The notes: generated by a model from the sequence alone, not told the origin. DNA of 44,514 nucleotides from Streptomyces sp. AC555_RSS877 (GCF_019049245.1 NZ_JAGMUK010000002.1:1-44514), one strand, 5' to 3'. Numbered from the stretch's first letter, positions 24,807-33,165 are shown. Translations and numbers: made by a program.

Positions 24807-25712
24807 ATGGCTCCACCACTGGAACATGGCACACACAGGTCCGGGACCACACGCCGGTCGCTGCTCGCGGGGGTAGCGGCGCTCGGCGCGCTGGGTGCCG
24901 CCGGGTGCTCGCGCGTGGCCACCGCGTCGAGCACCGAGGGCGGTGAACTCCTCGACCGGCTGAAGGCGGCCGGTGTCGTACGGCTGGGAATAGCCGGTGA
25001 GATTCCCTTCGGGTACATCGACACGAACGGCGAGATGACCGGCGAGGCCCCCGAGCTCGCCAGGGTGATCTTCAAACGGCTCGGGGTCGACAAGGTGCAG
25101 CCCGTGCCGACCGAGTTCGGGTCGCTCATTCCGGGGCTGAACTCCCAGCAGTTCGATGTCGTCGCCGCCGGGATGTACGTCAACCCCGAGCGCTGCGAGC
25201 AGGTCATCTTCTCCGACCCCGACTACCAGATGCTCGACTCTTTCATCGTGCGCAAGGGCAATCCGAAGGGCCTGCACGACTACAAGGACGTCGTCGAGAA
25301 GAAGGCCAGGTTCGCCACCGGCACCGGGTACGCCGAGATCCAGTACGCCGTCGAGGCGGGATACAAGGAGAGCGACATTCTGATCGTTCCGGACCAGGTG
25401 GCCGGGTTGAACGCCGTGGAGGCGGGGCGGGTCGACGTCTTCGCCGGGACCGCGCTCACCACCCGCGAAGTCGTGAAGAAGTCGAGCAAGGCCGAGGCCA
25501 CCAAGGCCTTCGCGCCGCTCGTCGAGGGGAAACCGCACGTGGACGGGGGCGCCTTCGCCTTCCGGCCCACCGAGACGAATCTGCGGGACGCCTTCAACGT
25601 CGAGTTGCGGAAGCTGAAGAAGAGTGGGGAGTTGTTCCGGATCCTCAAGCCCTTCGGGTTCACCGAGGCCGAGATGACGGACCTCACCGCGAAGGAGTTG
25701 TGCGGCGGATGA
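24807..25712 (+). CDS. ehuB: Amino-acid-type ABC transporter solute-binding lipoprotein, EhuB-like
   Basis: 301 residues from ATG 24807. Twin-arginine signal (GTTRRSLLAGVAALGALGAAGC) with lipobox Cys34. The mature protein is a family 3 binding protein: VVRLGIAGEIPFGYIDTNGEMTGEAPELARVIFKRLGV, PTEFGSLIPGLNSQQFDVVAAGMYVNPERCEQVIFSDPDY, AGTALTTREVVKKS, KKSGELFRILKPFGFTEAEM. This closely fits proteins labelled EhuB (ectoine/hydroxyectoine binding) in Streptomyces. The actual ligand is unproven because no canonical ectoine-degradation genes are nearby. First gene of a four-gene coupled operon. Confidence 0.85.
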   Translation: MAPPLEHGTHRSGTTRRSLLAGVAALGALGAAGCSRVATASSTEGGELLDRLKAAGVVRLGIAGEIPFGYIDTNGEMTGEAPELARVIFKRLGVDKVQPVPTEFGSLIPGLNSQQFDVVAAGMYVNPERCEQVIFSDPDYQMLDSFIVRKGNPKGLHDYKDVVEKKARFATGTGYAEIQYAVEAGYKESDILIVPDQVAGLNAVEAGRVDVFAGTALTTREVVKKSSKAEATKAFAPLVEGKPHVDGGAFAFRPTETNLRDAFNVELRKLKKSGELFRILKPFGFTEAEMTDLTAKELCGG

Positions 25713-26437
25713 CCTCGGGACTCTGGGAACTCGTACTCAAGGGGATATGGACCACCGTCCAGCTCCTCGTCTTCAGCGCGCTGCTCGGCGCGGCCGTGGC
25801 CTTCGTTGCCGGCGTCGCCCGCACCCACCGGCTGTGGATCGTCCGCTTCCTCGCGGGCCTCTACACCGAGGTGTTCCGCGGGACCTCCGCGCTGGTCATG
25901 ATCTTCTGGGTGTTCTTCGTGCTGCCGATCGCCTTCGGCTGGCAGCTCGTCCCGATGTGGGCGGGCACGCTCGCGCTGGGACTGACCTACGGGGCGTACG
26001 GCTCGGAGATCGTGCGCGGCGCGCTGAAGGCCGTCGACCCGGCGCAGCAGGAGGGCGGGATCGCCCTCAGCTTCACGCCGTGGCAGCGGATGCGGCTGAT
26101 CATGCTGCCGCAGGCGGTGCCGGAGATGATCCCGCCGTTCTCCAACCTGCTGATCGAACTGCTCAAGGGCACCGCGCTGGTGTCGGTGATGGGCATGGGC
26201 GACCTGGCGTTCAGCGGCAATCTGGTGCGGCTGGCCCTGCAGGAGAGCGCGGAGATCTACTCGTACCTGCTGGTGATCTACTTCGTGATCGCCTTCCTGC
26301 TCACCCGTGTGATGCGGGGGCTGGAGACGAAGCTGAAGGCGGGGGTCGGCAAGGGGCCGCAGCGCGGGGTGTCCGTCAAGGATGAGCTCACCCGGCCCGA
26401 GGCGACCGGGGTCGGCGCAGCCGGAGGTGCCTCATGA
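25709..26437 (+). CDS. ehuC: Amino-acid-type ABC transporter permease, EhuC-like
   Basis: 242 residues. ATG 25709 overlaps the ehuB stop (ATGA). Five membrane helices of the HisM/GlnP permease family are visible (TTVQLLVFSALLGAAVAFVAGV; ALVMIFWVFFVLPIAFG; WAGTLALGLTYGAYGSEIV; LVSVMGMGDLAFS; YSYLLVIYFVIAFLL). The ATPase-docking loop EGGIALSFTPWQRMRLIMLPQAVPEMIPPF is intact. The C-terminal ~35 residues are a charged cytoplasmic tail. It forms the channel with EhuD. Confidence 0.88.
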   Translation: MTSGLWELVLKGIWTTVQLLVFSALLGAAVAFVAGVARTHRLWIVRFLAGLYTEVFRGTSALVMIFWVFFVLPIAFGWQLVPMWAGTLALGLTYGAYGSEIVRGALKAVDPAQQEGGIALSFTPWQRMRLIMLPQAVPEMIPPFSNLLIELLKGTALVSVMGMGDLAFSGNLVRLALQESAEIYSYLLVIYFVIAFLLTRVMRGLETKLKAGVGKGPQRGVSVKDELTRPEATGVGAAGGAS

Positions 26438-27084
26438 AGTGGGACTGGGACGCGGTGAGCGGCTTCATGCCGCACTTCTGGGACGGTCTGCTGGTCACCC
26501 TGCAGGCGCTGGTCCTGGGCTCGTTGATCTCGTTCGCCCTCGGCCTGGTGTGGGCGCTGCTGATGCGCACGCCCTCGCGCTGGGTGCGCTGGCCGGTGGG
26601 CGTGGTCACGGAGTTCGTACGCAACACCCCGCTGCTGGTGCAGCTGTTCTTCCTCTTCTACGTGCTGCCGGAGTGGGGCGTGACCCTGTCCGCGCTGTCC
26701 ACCGGCGTGATCGGCATCGGGCTGCACTACTCGACGTACACGATGCAGGTCTACCGCGCCGGTATCGAGGCCGTGCCGGCCGGCCAGTGGGAGGCGGCGA
26801 CGGCGCTGAATCTGCCGGTCACCCGGACCTGGCGGGTGGTGATCCTGCCGCAGGCGATCCGCCGGGTCGTGCCGGCGCTCGGCAACTACGTCATCGCGAT
26901 GCTCAAGGACACGCCGATGCTGATGGTGATCACCGTCCTGGAGATGCTCGGGCAGGCGCGGCTGTACTCCCAGGAGCACTTCCAGTTCACCGAGCCGCTG
27001 ACCGTGATCGGCGTGGCCTTCATCCTCATTTCCTATCTGGCCTCCCTTCTTCTGCGAGCACTGGAGCGACGTCTTGTCCACTGA
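26434..27084 (+). CDS. ehuD: Amino-acid-type ABC transporter permease, EhuD-like
   Basis: 216 residues. ATG 26434 overlaps the ehuC stop (ATGA). HisM/GlnP family: FWDGLLVTLQALVLGSLISFALGLVWALL, EFVRNTPLLVQLFFLFYVLPEWG, GIGLHYSTYTMQVYRAGIEAVPAGQWEAATALNLPVTRTWRVVILPQAIRRVVPALGNYVIAMLKDTPMLMVITVLEML. The EAA loop is intact. It pairs with EhuC as the membrane channel. Confidence 0.88.
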   Translation: MKWDWDAVSGFMPHFWDGLLVTLQALVLGSLISFALGLVWALLMRTPSRWVRWPVGVVTEFVRNTPLLVQLFFLFYVLPEWGVTLSALSTGVIGIGLHYSTYTMQVYRAGIEAVPAGQWEAATALNLPVTRTWRVVILPQAIRRVVPALGNYVIAMLKDTPMLMVITVLEMLGQARLYSQEHFQFTEPLTVIGVAFILISYLASLLLRALERRLVH

Positions 27085-27871
27085 CGCCCCCCTCATGAAA
27101 GAGCCCGACGCCAACGCCAACCGGCCGGTGGACGGCAGCGAACTGATCCGCTTCGAGCAGGTCACCAAGCGCTTCGGGACGAACACCGTCCTCGACCGGC
27201 TCGACTTCTCCGTGGACTCCGGCAAGCACGTCACGCTGATCGGGCCCTCCGGCTCCGGCAAGACGACGATCCTGCGGCTGCTGATGACGCTGGCCAAGCC
27301 CGACGAGGGCACGATCACCGTCGACGGGCAGCGGCTCTTCCCCGCCCCCGAGAAGCAGGTCCGCGAGGTCCGCAAGAACATAGGGATGGTGTTCCAGCAG
27401 TTCAACCTGTTCCCGAACATGACGGTCCTGAGGAACATCACCGAGGCCCCCGTCACCGTCCTCGGCATGTCCAAGGACGAGGCGGAGGAGCGGGCCCGCG
27501 ATCTGCTGGAACTGGTGGGCCTGGCCGACAAGCGGGACTCCCGCCCGACCCAGCTGTCCGGTGGCCAGCAGCAGCGGGTGGCGATCGCCCGGGCTCTGGC
27601 GATGCGGCCACAGGTGCTGCTCCTGGACGAGGTGACCTCGGCGCTGGACCCGGAGCTGGTCGCGGGCGTCCTGGACGTGCTGCGGGACATCGCCCGCACC
27701 ACCGACATCACGATGCTGTGTGTGACCCACGAGATGAACTTCGCCCGGGACATCTCCGACCAGGTCCTGATGTTCGACTCCGGCCGGGTCATCGAGTCGG
27801 GACCGCCGGAGAAGATCTTCAGCGAGCCGGAGCAGGACCGGACGCGAGAATTCCTCAGCGCGGTTCTGTGA
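27074..27871 (+). CDS. ehuA: Amino-acid-type ABC transporter ATP-binding protein, EhuA-like
   Basis: 265 residues if started at TTG 27074, overlapping the ehuD stop by 11 bp. ATG 27095 is an alternative. Walker A GPSGSGKTT (57-65), Q-loop VFQQFNLFPNMTVLRN, signature LSGGQQQRVAIARAL, Walker B VLLLDEVTSALDPE and switch His in CVTHEMNFARDISD. Standard GlnQ/HisP-type ATPase that powers EhuC-EhuD. Last gene of the transporter operon. Confidence 0.9.
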   Translation: MSTDAPLMKEPDANANRPVDGSELIRFEQVTKRFGTNTVLDRLDFSVDSGKHVTLIGPSGSGKTTILRLLMTLAKPDEGTITVDGQRLFPAPEKQVREVRKNIGMVFQQFNLFPNMTVLRNITEAPVTVLGMSKDEAEERARDLLELVGLADKRDSRPTQLSGGQQQRVAIARALAMRPQVLLLDEVTSALDPELVAGVLDVLRDIARTTDITMLCVTHEMNFARDISDQVLMFDSGRVIESGPPEKIFSEPEQDRTREFLSAVL

Positions 27872-27925
27872 CGACAAGAGGTGAACAGAGCTCAACACCC
27901 GAGGTCCACGGGTCGGAGCTTGTCA

Positions 27926-27939
27926 CTGGCATATGCCAG
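27926..27939. promoter_or_regulatory. Perfect 14-bp palindrome CTGGCATATGCCAG upstream of the IclR gene
   Basis: Lies between ehuA and the IclR-type regulator, 155 bp before the regulator start, with a further half TGCCAG six bases on. Size and symmetry fit an operator for a dimeric regulator. Autoregulation by the IclR protein is an inference. Confidence 0.45.
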
Positions 27940-28093
27940 AGTGCCAGCACCCCTGCTGAGAGGGCCGCCCGACCGACGTAATCTCGTCAACAGCCGCTCA
28001 CTACAAGCCTCTTGCCCGCTATCGTGGAGGGGATTCGCTGTCCGGATTACGGCCCAGTTGCCAGAGCGACCGAGCGAGCGCAGGGGGAACACC

Positions 28094-28852
28094 GTGGCGC
28101 TGATGCACGAGCCGACCGCGCCGCACCACTCGACCCAGGACGCCCTGCGCGTCCTGGAGACCGTGGCGCGACACACCACCGGAGTCACCGACACCCGTCT
28201 CGCCCGCCTGACCGGCCTCAACCCGGAGCGACTGACCACGCTCCTGAGGATGCTGCGCCGCGAGGGTTACGTCGAGCAGGGCACCGACGGGGCGTACGTC
28301 ACCGGCGCCGCCCTCACCCGCCTCGGTTCCGCCGAGGGCCGCGACCAGGCGCTGCGCGAGCGGCTCCAGCGCACCCTGGACCGGCTGCGCGACTCGATCG
28401 GCGCCGCCGTCTACATCAGCCGGTACGTGGACGGCGAGGTCACGATCGCCCAGTACGCCGACGGCCCCACCACGCCCTCGGTCAACGAGTGGGTCGACTT
28501 CCGCTACTCCGCCCACGCCACCGCGCTCGGCAAGAGCCTGCTCGGCCAGCTCGACCACAACGGCCGCCGGGACCATCTCTCCCGCCACAAGATGGCCCGG
28601 CTCACCTCCCGCACCATCACCAGCGACAAGCTGCTGCTCTCCCGCCTGGAGACCCAGCCGCCCACCGTGCCCCACCTCGACCTGCAGGAGTACGCCGTCG
28701 GCACGGTCTGCGCGGCCGTCCCGATCACGGCCGGCTCCTCGGTCGGCTGCCTCGCCCTGTCCCTGCCGGTCGAGCACGCCCACCGGCTCCGCCAGGCAGC
28801 GGACAAGCTGAACCGGGGGGCGGCTCCGGTGCTGCTGTCGTTGGCGATCTAG
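28094..28852 (+). CDS. IclR-family transcriptional regulator of the catabolic cluster
   Basis: 252 residues from GTG 28094, preceded by AGGGGGAA. The N-terminal winged helix (DALRVLETVARHTTGVTDTRLARLTGLNPERLTTLLRMLRREGYVEQGTDGAYVTGAAL) binds DNA. The C-terminal effector domain (about 85-250) has IGAAVYISRYVDGEVTIAQYADG, SAHATALGKSLLGQL, LDLQEYAVGTVCAAVPITAGSSVGCLALSLP, the usual IclR order. It probably senses a substrate or intermediate of the amidase/dehydrogenase/transporter cluster. The palindrome at 27926 is a candidate target. Confidence 0.92.
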   Translation: MALMHEPTAPHHSTQDALRVLETVARHTTGVTDTRLARLTGLNPERLTTLLRMLRREGYVEQGTDGAYVTGAALTRLGSAEGRDQALRERLQRTLDRLRDSIGAAVYISRYVDGEVTIAQYADGPTTPSVNEWVDFRYSAHATALGKSLLGQLDHNGRRDHLSRHKMARLTSRTITSDKLLLSRLETQPPTVPHLDLQEYAVGTVCAAVPITAGSSVGCLALSLPVEHAHRLRQAADKLNRGAAPVLLSLAI

Positions 28853-28863
28853 ACCACCGGCAC

Positions 28864-28897
28864 GTGGTCCGGAGCACTCCTGTGGGCCAGGTAGTAT
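28864..28897 (+). promoter_or_regulatory. Promoter of tRNA-Lys copy 2 with a conserved upstream 16-mer
   Basis: GTGGTCCGGAGCACTC (28864-28879), 12 bases, then TAGTAT (28892-28897) as -10. The same 16-mer with one change, and the same 12-base spacing to TAGAGT, precedes tRNA-Lys copy 3. Confidence 0.6.
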
Positions 28898-28937
28898 TTT
28901 CTTGTCGTCGGCCGCGAGAGTGGTCGCCGGGAGTCAT

Positions 28938-29011
28938 GCGCCGCTAGCTCAGTTGGTTAGAGCAGCTGACTCTTAATCAGCGGGTCCGGGGTTCGAGTCC
29001 CTGGCGGCGCA
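28938..29011 (+). tRNA. tRNA-Lys (anticodon CTT), copy 2
   Basis: All 74 bases are identical to copy 1, with acceptor pairing GCGCCGC/GCGGCGC and anticodon CTT. No CCA encoded. Confidence 0.98.
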
Positions 29012-29016
29012 CAGGT

Positions 29017-29047
29017 GAAGGGCCTCTCGTCACACGAGGGGCCCTTC
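29017..29047. terminator. Bidirectional terminator of tRNA-Lys copy 2 and the acyl-CoA synthetase
   Basis: 14-bp stem GAAGGGCCTCTCGT / ACGAGGGGCCCTTC (one G-T pair) with loop CAC. It lies 5 bases after the tRNA, and the stop codon of the leftward gene (29032-29030) is within it. Confidence 0.8.
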
Positions 29048-30631
29048 GGCGTCTGCCGGGGTCAGCCTCCGGTACGTCTGCTCCCCGGGAGGCCGCCACC
29101 ACACCGGATCGGCACACCGGATCCCCTCCTTCCTGAGCCGCGCCCGGTGGATCTTGTTCGTGGCGGTGACCGGCATCCGCTCCACCACCCGCACGAACCG
29201 GGGCGCCATCTTCGTCCCCAGGTCCGGCTGCGCGGACAGGAACCCGGCGAAGGCCCGGGGTTCGAAGTCCCCGGCGATCGCCGCCATCACCTGGTCCCCG
29301 GTCACCGGGTCCGGCACCGCGTACACCGCGACGGCGACCGCGCCCTCGTACCGGGCGAGGATGTTCTCGATCATCGCGGCGGCCAGGTTCTCGCTGTCGA
29401 CGCGCAGCCGGTCGTCGGTGCGGCCGGCGAAGTAGAGGTAGCCGTCGGTGTCGCGGTAGAAGAGGTCGCCGGTCCAGTACCAGCCGTCGTCCCGCAGCCG
29501 GGCCGCGTCCGCGTCCGGGTTGCGCCAGTAGCCCTCGAAGGGGCTGGGTCCGCGGTTCACCAGTTCCCCGATGGCCTCGTCGCCGTTCAGCAACCGTCCG
29601 GCCGGGTCGAAGACGGCCGGCGGGCACTCCTCGCGGGTGGCCGGGTCCAGCACCGCGAGTCCGGGCGCCGCCGGGCCGACCGCGCCGGGCGGGGTGCCGG
29701 GCCGCCACTGGATCGCCGCGCCGCCCTCCGAGGAGCCGTACCCCTCCACCAGCCGCACCCCGAACCGCCGCTCGAAGGCCGCCGCGTCCACCGCGCCCGC
29801 CTCCGTGCCGAAGCCCAGCCGCAGGGGGTTGTCCCGGTCGTCGGGGCGCGGCTCGGTGGCCAGGAGGTACTGGATCGCGCGGCCCACGTAGGTGAAGTAC
29901 GTCGCCCGGTACTCCCGTACGTCCGTCAGGAACCGGGACGCCGAGAACCGCCGGCGCAGCGCCACGCCCGCCCCGGCCGCGAGGGCGGGGGCCCAGTCGG
30001 CGATCACCGCGTTGCCGTGGAACATCGGCATGCAGACGTAGTGCACGTCGTCCCGGCGGACGGCGAACTGGTCGGCCAGCGAGCGCCCGGCGGCGGCCAG
30101 GCGGCCCTGCGAGCACAGCGCGGCCTTCGGGGCGCCGGTCGAGCCGGAGGTGAAGTAGAGGAGGAGGCGGTCGGCCGGGGTGGCCCGGGAGGCGTCCGGC
30201 CGCGCGTCCGCGTAGGGGGCGAGCACGTCCTCGTACTCCTGGGTGTCGGTCACCAGGAGGCGTACGCCGGGGAGCCGGAGGCCTGCGAGGAGGGGCAGGT
30301 GGGTGCGTTCGGTGACCAGGACGCGGCACTCGGTGTGCAGGATGTCGCGGGCGAGTTCGGGGCCGCGCCGGGTGGGGTTGACGCCGGCGACGGCGGCTCG
30401 GGCGAGGGCGGCGGCGCTCAGCCACATCGGGTACTCGGGGGTGTTGTCGAGCAGGACCCCGATGTGTGGACGGGGTGGCAGCAGGTCGGCCAGCAGCGCC
30501 GCCCTGGCCGCGGCACCGGCCGCCACCTCGTGGTGGGTCAGTGTCCGCTGTTCACACCACAGTCCGGGCCGGCGGTCGTCCCACCGTGCCGCGACGAGTT
30601 CCGCGACCGTGCTCCGTCGACTGGCCTCCAT
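29030..30631 (-). CDS. Acyl-CoA synthetase (FadD17/FATP-type AMP-forming ligase)
   Basis: 533 residues. Adenylate-forming motifs are LLYFTSGSTGAPKAALCSQG (phosphate loop), RLVEGYGSSEGGAAIQWRPG (A5), YWTGDLFYRDTDGYLYFAGRTDDRLRVDSENLAAAMIE (A7-A8) and PVTATNKIHRARL with the A10 Lys. The VDSENLAA form and the FHGNAVI segment are typical of the long/very-long-chain group (FadD17, FATP), so a fatty or branched acid substrate is likely. It would make an acyl-CoA in the cytoplasm. Single gene whose end is embedded in the tRNA terminator. Confidence 0.92.
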   Translation of the reverse strand: MEASRRSTVAELVAARWDDRRPGLWCEQRTLTHHEVAAGAAARAALLADLLPPRPHIGVLLDNTPEYPMWLSAAALARAAVAGVNPTRRGPELARDILHTECRVLVTERTHLPLLAGLRLPGVRLLVTDTQEYEDVLAPYADARPDASRATPADRLLLYFTSGSTGAPKAALCSQGRLAAAGRSLADQFAVRRDDVHYVCMPMFHGNAVIADWAPALAAGAGVALRRRFSASRFLTDVREYRATYFTYVGRAIQYLLATEPRPDDRDNPLRLGFGTEAGAVDAAAFERRFGVRLVEGYGSSEGGAAIQWRPGTPPGAVGPAAPGLAVLDPATREECPPAVFDPAGRLLNGDEAIGELVNRGPSPFEGYWRNPDADAARLRDDGWYWTGDLFYRDTDGYLYFAGRTDDRLRVDSENLAAAMIENILARYEGAVAVAVYAVPDPVTGDQVMAAIAGDFEPRAFAGFLSAQPDLGTKMAPRFVRVVERMPVTATNKIHRARLRKEGIRCADPVWWRPPGEQTYRRLTPADAEGPLV

Positions 30632-30690
30632 GGCCGCGCACGGTAGCTGATGATCCGTCAGATGTGGAGCCCGGGTCGTGAAGTCGTCCG

Positions 30691-31131
30691 TCAGACGAAC
30701 ACCACCAGCGCCACCGCCATGAAGCCGAGGCAGACCAGGGCGATCACGCCGAGGAACGCCAGCAGGCAGCCGGTGCTCGCCGCCAGCCGCCCGCGGGCCG
30801 GCGGCTTGGCCGTGGCCCGCTCCGGGCGGTTCGCCGCGTAGTGCACGAGGACGATGTCGCCCGCGACGGTCGTTCTCGAGCCGCCCGGCTCGTCGAAGCG
30901 GACGACGCGGCCCTCGTGCGTGAAGAACTCGTAGACGTGGTGCAGGGTCGTGTGCACGGACGTGCTGCCGCCACCGCTGGTCGTCGTGTACGCCCGCAGG
31001 CAGCGGGCCTGGGCCGTCAGGCCGCTGTTCCAGGCGCTGCTGACGTCCTGGGCGCGACGGATCACCGCGAACGCGGCGAAGCCCACGATCCCGAGCATGA
31101 GCAACGGCATGACGAGGAAGAGCGCTTCCAT
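30691..31131 (-). CDS. DUF3592 membrane protein
   Basis: 146 residues. One N-terminal helix (ALFLVMPLLMLGIVGFAAFAVI), then a ~75-residue strand-rich domain (GLTAQARCLRAYTTTSGGGSTSVHTTLHHVYEFFTHEGRVVRFDEPGGSRTTVAGDIVLVHYAANRPERA), and a C-terminal helix (TGCLLAFLGVIALVCLGFMAVALVVFV). This is the DUF3592 layout, common and uncharacterised in Streptomyces, thought to display the strand domain at the membrane. No partner is evident. Confidence 0.85.
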   Translation of the reverse strand: MEALFLVMPLLMLGIVGFAAFAVIRRAQDVSSAWNSGLTAQARCLRAYTTTSGGGSTSVHTTLHHVYEFFTHEGRVVRFDEPGGSRTTVAGDIVLVHYAANRPERATAKPPARGRLAASTGCLLAFLGVIALVCLGFMAVALVVFV

Positions 31132-31247
31132 GGTGTCCCCCGATGTCCTGCGCCGTCCTGTTCGGCGGCGTGTGGGGGACCTACCCGCGGGGGGTGCCGG
31201 GCTGTCTCAAGTAAGGCTCAGAGTTCCGGCACCCCCCCGGGCGGCGC

Positions 31248-31853
31248 TCAGAACGTGACGTCCGAGCAGGCGTAGAACGCGTTGGCCGTGTCCGCGATCG
31301 TCCACACCGCGACGATGACGTGACGGCCGCTCAGCCCGGACGGCAGGGTGCCGCCGTGGGAGAGCGTGGACGGGGGTCGCTGGCCGCCGTAGGGGACGGT
31401 CAGGAACGGGGTGAGGTTGAGGTCGGAGCGGGCCAGGTTGTGGTTCTGGTTCCAGCCCGCCTTGGTGACGAAGTACTTGAAGTCGGTCGTGGCGTGCATG
31501 GCCGTGAACTGCCAGCGGAACGTGTAGCTCTGCCCGCCCGACACCCTCGTCGTGGGCCAGGCGCCGCCCGACGGGGTCCTCGGGCTGTCGAGCTGGGCGA
31601 AGGGTGTGTTGCCGCCGGAACAGATCCGGCCGTCGGCCGGACCGGACGCGGGGAAGCCCTTGGGGCCCTCGACGCTCTGCGGCTCCCACTGGATGTTGCC
31701 GCAGTTGGTCACCGAGCCGTTCTGGCAGAGCTTCTGACGGCTGATGGGGAGGTCGGTGTAGCCGTGGCCGCTCGCGCCGCCGGACGAGAGCACGAGGGCT
31801 CCGGTCGTCGTGAGGCCGAGCGCGGCGGCGTACCACCTGGTCTTTTTGCGCAT
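31248..31853 (-). CDS. lpmP: AA10 lytic polysaccharide monooxygenase (LpmP-like)
   Basis: 201 residues. The signal peptide is cut before His30 (GGASG-HGYTDLPISRQKLC), giving the N-terminal His of the copper brace. The second brace residue is His120 (FRWQFTAMHATTDFKYF). The end (HVIVAVWTIADTANAFYACSDVTF) has the axial aromatic. It is a single-domain enzyme of ~172 mature residues that oxidatively cleaves crystalline polysaccharide outside the cell. In S. coelicolor/lividans the homologue next to the cslA cluster is named LpmP from memory. A DasR-type site precedes it. Confidence 0.9.
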   Translation of the reverse strand: MRKKTRWYAAALGLTTTGALVLSSGGASGHGYTDLPISRQKLCQNGSVTNCGNIQWEPQSVEGPKGFPASGPADGRICSGGNTPFAQLDSPRTPSGGAWPTTRVSGGQSYTFRWQFTAMHATTDFKYFVTKAGWNQNHNLARSDLNLTPFLTVPYGGQRPPSTLSHGGTLPSGLSGRHVIVAVWTIADTANAFYACSDVTF

Positions 31854-31899
31854 GCTGCCGCTCCTGGAGAACGTGGGGGAGGTTCAGTGAGCTGTGCAG

Positions 31900-31915
31900 G
31901 TAGGTCTAGACCAAG
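31900..31915. promoter_or_regulatory. DasR-type operator upstream of the LPMO gene
   Basis: GTAGGTCTAGACCAAG has the perfect core palindrome GGTCTAGACC (31903-31912) of the DasR site (ACTGGTCTAGACCACT), 47-62 bp before the LPMO ATG. DasR represses chitin/GlcNAc genes and is released by glucosamine-6-phosphate. Confidence 0.65.
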
Positions 31916-31954
31916 TCCCAGATTATGGCCGCCGCATGGGCATGTCCATACCAA

Positions 31955-33064
31955 TCACGGCCCGGACTCTCCGCGCCCCGCGCAGAACGCCACCGTCAAG
32001 TCCTTCACCAGCGCCTTGCGTTCGTAGTCGTCCAGCGCCACCAGCCCCCGCACGGTCAGCCGCGTCACCGTGTCCTCCACCGAGTCGACGACCGAGGTGA
32101 GCACGCTCGCCCGGTGCTGGGCGTCCAGCGCGGCGATCCGGCGGCGGTGCATCGCGGACGCGACCTCGGGCGCGTACTCCACCCGTACCGGCTGCACCGA
32201 GAACACCTCGACCCCGACCGGCGCCGCGTCGGCCGCGACCAGCCGGGTCAGCGCGTCCCCCGCCGTGTCGGCGGGCCCCCGCCCCGAACCGGGCATCTCC
32301 ACCGGCACTCGGGCGAGCCCCGCCTCCACGCACTCGCGCAGATACCTCTCGTGGTCCTCGACTCCCAGCGTGGCCCGCGCGGTGTCCCGCACCCGCCACA
32401 CCACCAGGACCACCGCCCGCAGCGCGACCCCGCTCGCGTCGGCCGCCGGCATCGGCTCGCTGCGCCAGTGCCGCAGCCGGACGTTCACCCGGCGGCGCAG
32501 CAACAGCGGGTTGACCCACATCAGGCCGGTACGCCGGACCGTGCCCCGGTAGCGGCCGAACAGTCCGAGCACCCAGGCCCGCCCGGTCCGCCCGCGCGCC
32601 AGCCCGCCGAACCCGAACAGCGCGAGGCCGCCCGCCCCGGCGTACGCCGCCCACTGCGCGGGACCGAGTCCCGTCCCGGCGTACGACGGCAGCCCCAGCG
32701 CCTCCACCACGAGCGGCGGCAGCGCGCCCGCCCACCACGACGTGGCCAGACAGCCGGCCGCCCCGCAGACACCGGCGAACACGCCCGCCGCACCCGGCAG
32801 CACCCGCGCGGGCCGTTCCGTCAGCGCGGGGTCGATCTCCGGCGCGGGCCGCGGCTCCAGGGGCACCTGACGCCGGAACCGGGGCTGTTCCCCGGCCCCC
32901 TGCCGCCGCCCCACGACCGCCGGCTTCAGCGGCACCGACACCGGGTCGGGTTCGTCGCGGAACAACAGGTGGACGGGGATCTCGGTGGTCGCCTCGTTCT
33001 GGATGAGCCGAGCGGGACGGGACGGCCCCTCGGACTCGGGGGTGTGGGAAGTGGTCGTACTCAT
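31955..33064 (-). CDS. SPFH-domain (prohibitin/flotillin-like) membrane protein
   Basis: 369 residues from ATG 33064 (CTGGAGG 6 bases upstream). A ~95-residue cytoplasmic start rich in Pro/Arg is followed by two helices (AAGVFAGVCGAAGCLATSWWAGALPPLVVEAL and AAYAGAGGLALFGFGGLA). The SPFH domain then begins RGTVRRTGLMWVNPLLLRRRVNVRLRHWRSEPMPAADASGVALRAVVLVVWRVRDTARATLGVEDHERYLRECVEAGLARVP and continues through VGVEVFSVQPVRVEYAPEVASAMHRRRIAALDAQ. Such proteins assemble membrane microdomains. Next to cslA a role in organising tip-localised wall enzymes is plausible but unproven. Confidence 0.87.
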   Translation of the reverse strand: MSTTTSHTPESEGPSRPARLIQNEATTEIPVHLLFRDEPDPVSVPLKPAVVGRRQGAGEQPRFRRQVPLEPRPAPEIDPALTERPARVLPGAAGVFAGVCGAAGCLATSWWAGALPPLVVEALGLPSYAGTGLGPAQWAAYAGAGGLALFGFGGLARGRTGRAWVLGLFGRYRGTVRRTGLMWVNPLLLRRRVNVRLRHWRSEPMPAADASGVALRAVVLVVWRVRDTARATLGVEDHERYLRECVEAGLARVPVEMPGSGRGPADTAGDALTRLVAADAAPVGVEVFSVQPVRVEYAPEVASAMHRRRIAALDAQHRASVLTSVVDSVEDTVTRLTVRGLVALDDYERKALVKDLTVAFCAGRGESGP

Positions 33065-33165
33065 GCGTGCCTCCAGCCTCCGCGCCAGATACGCCATGAC
33101 AGTGCGTGGGATCGCGAGCAGATCGCGAGCAGTGCGTGGGGTCGGGACGGTGAGCGGTCCCCGGG

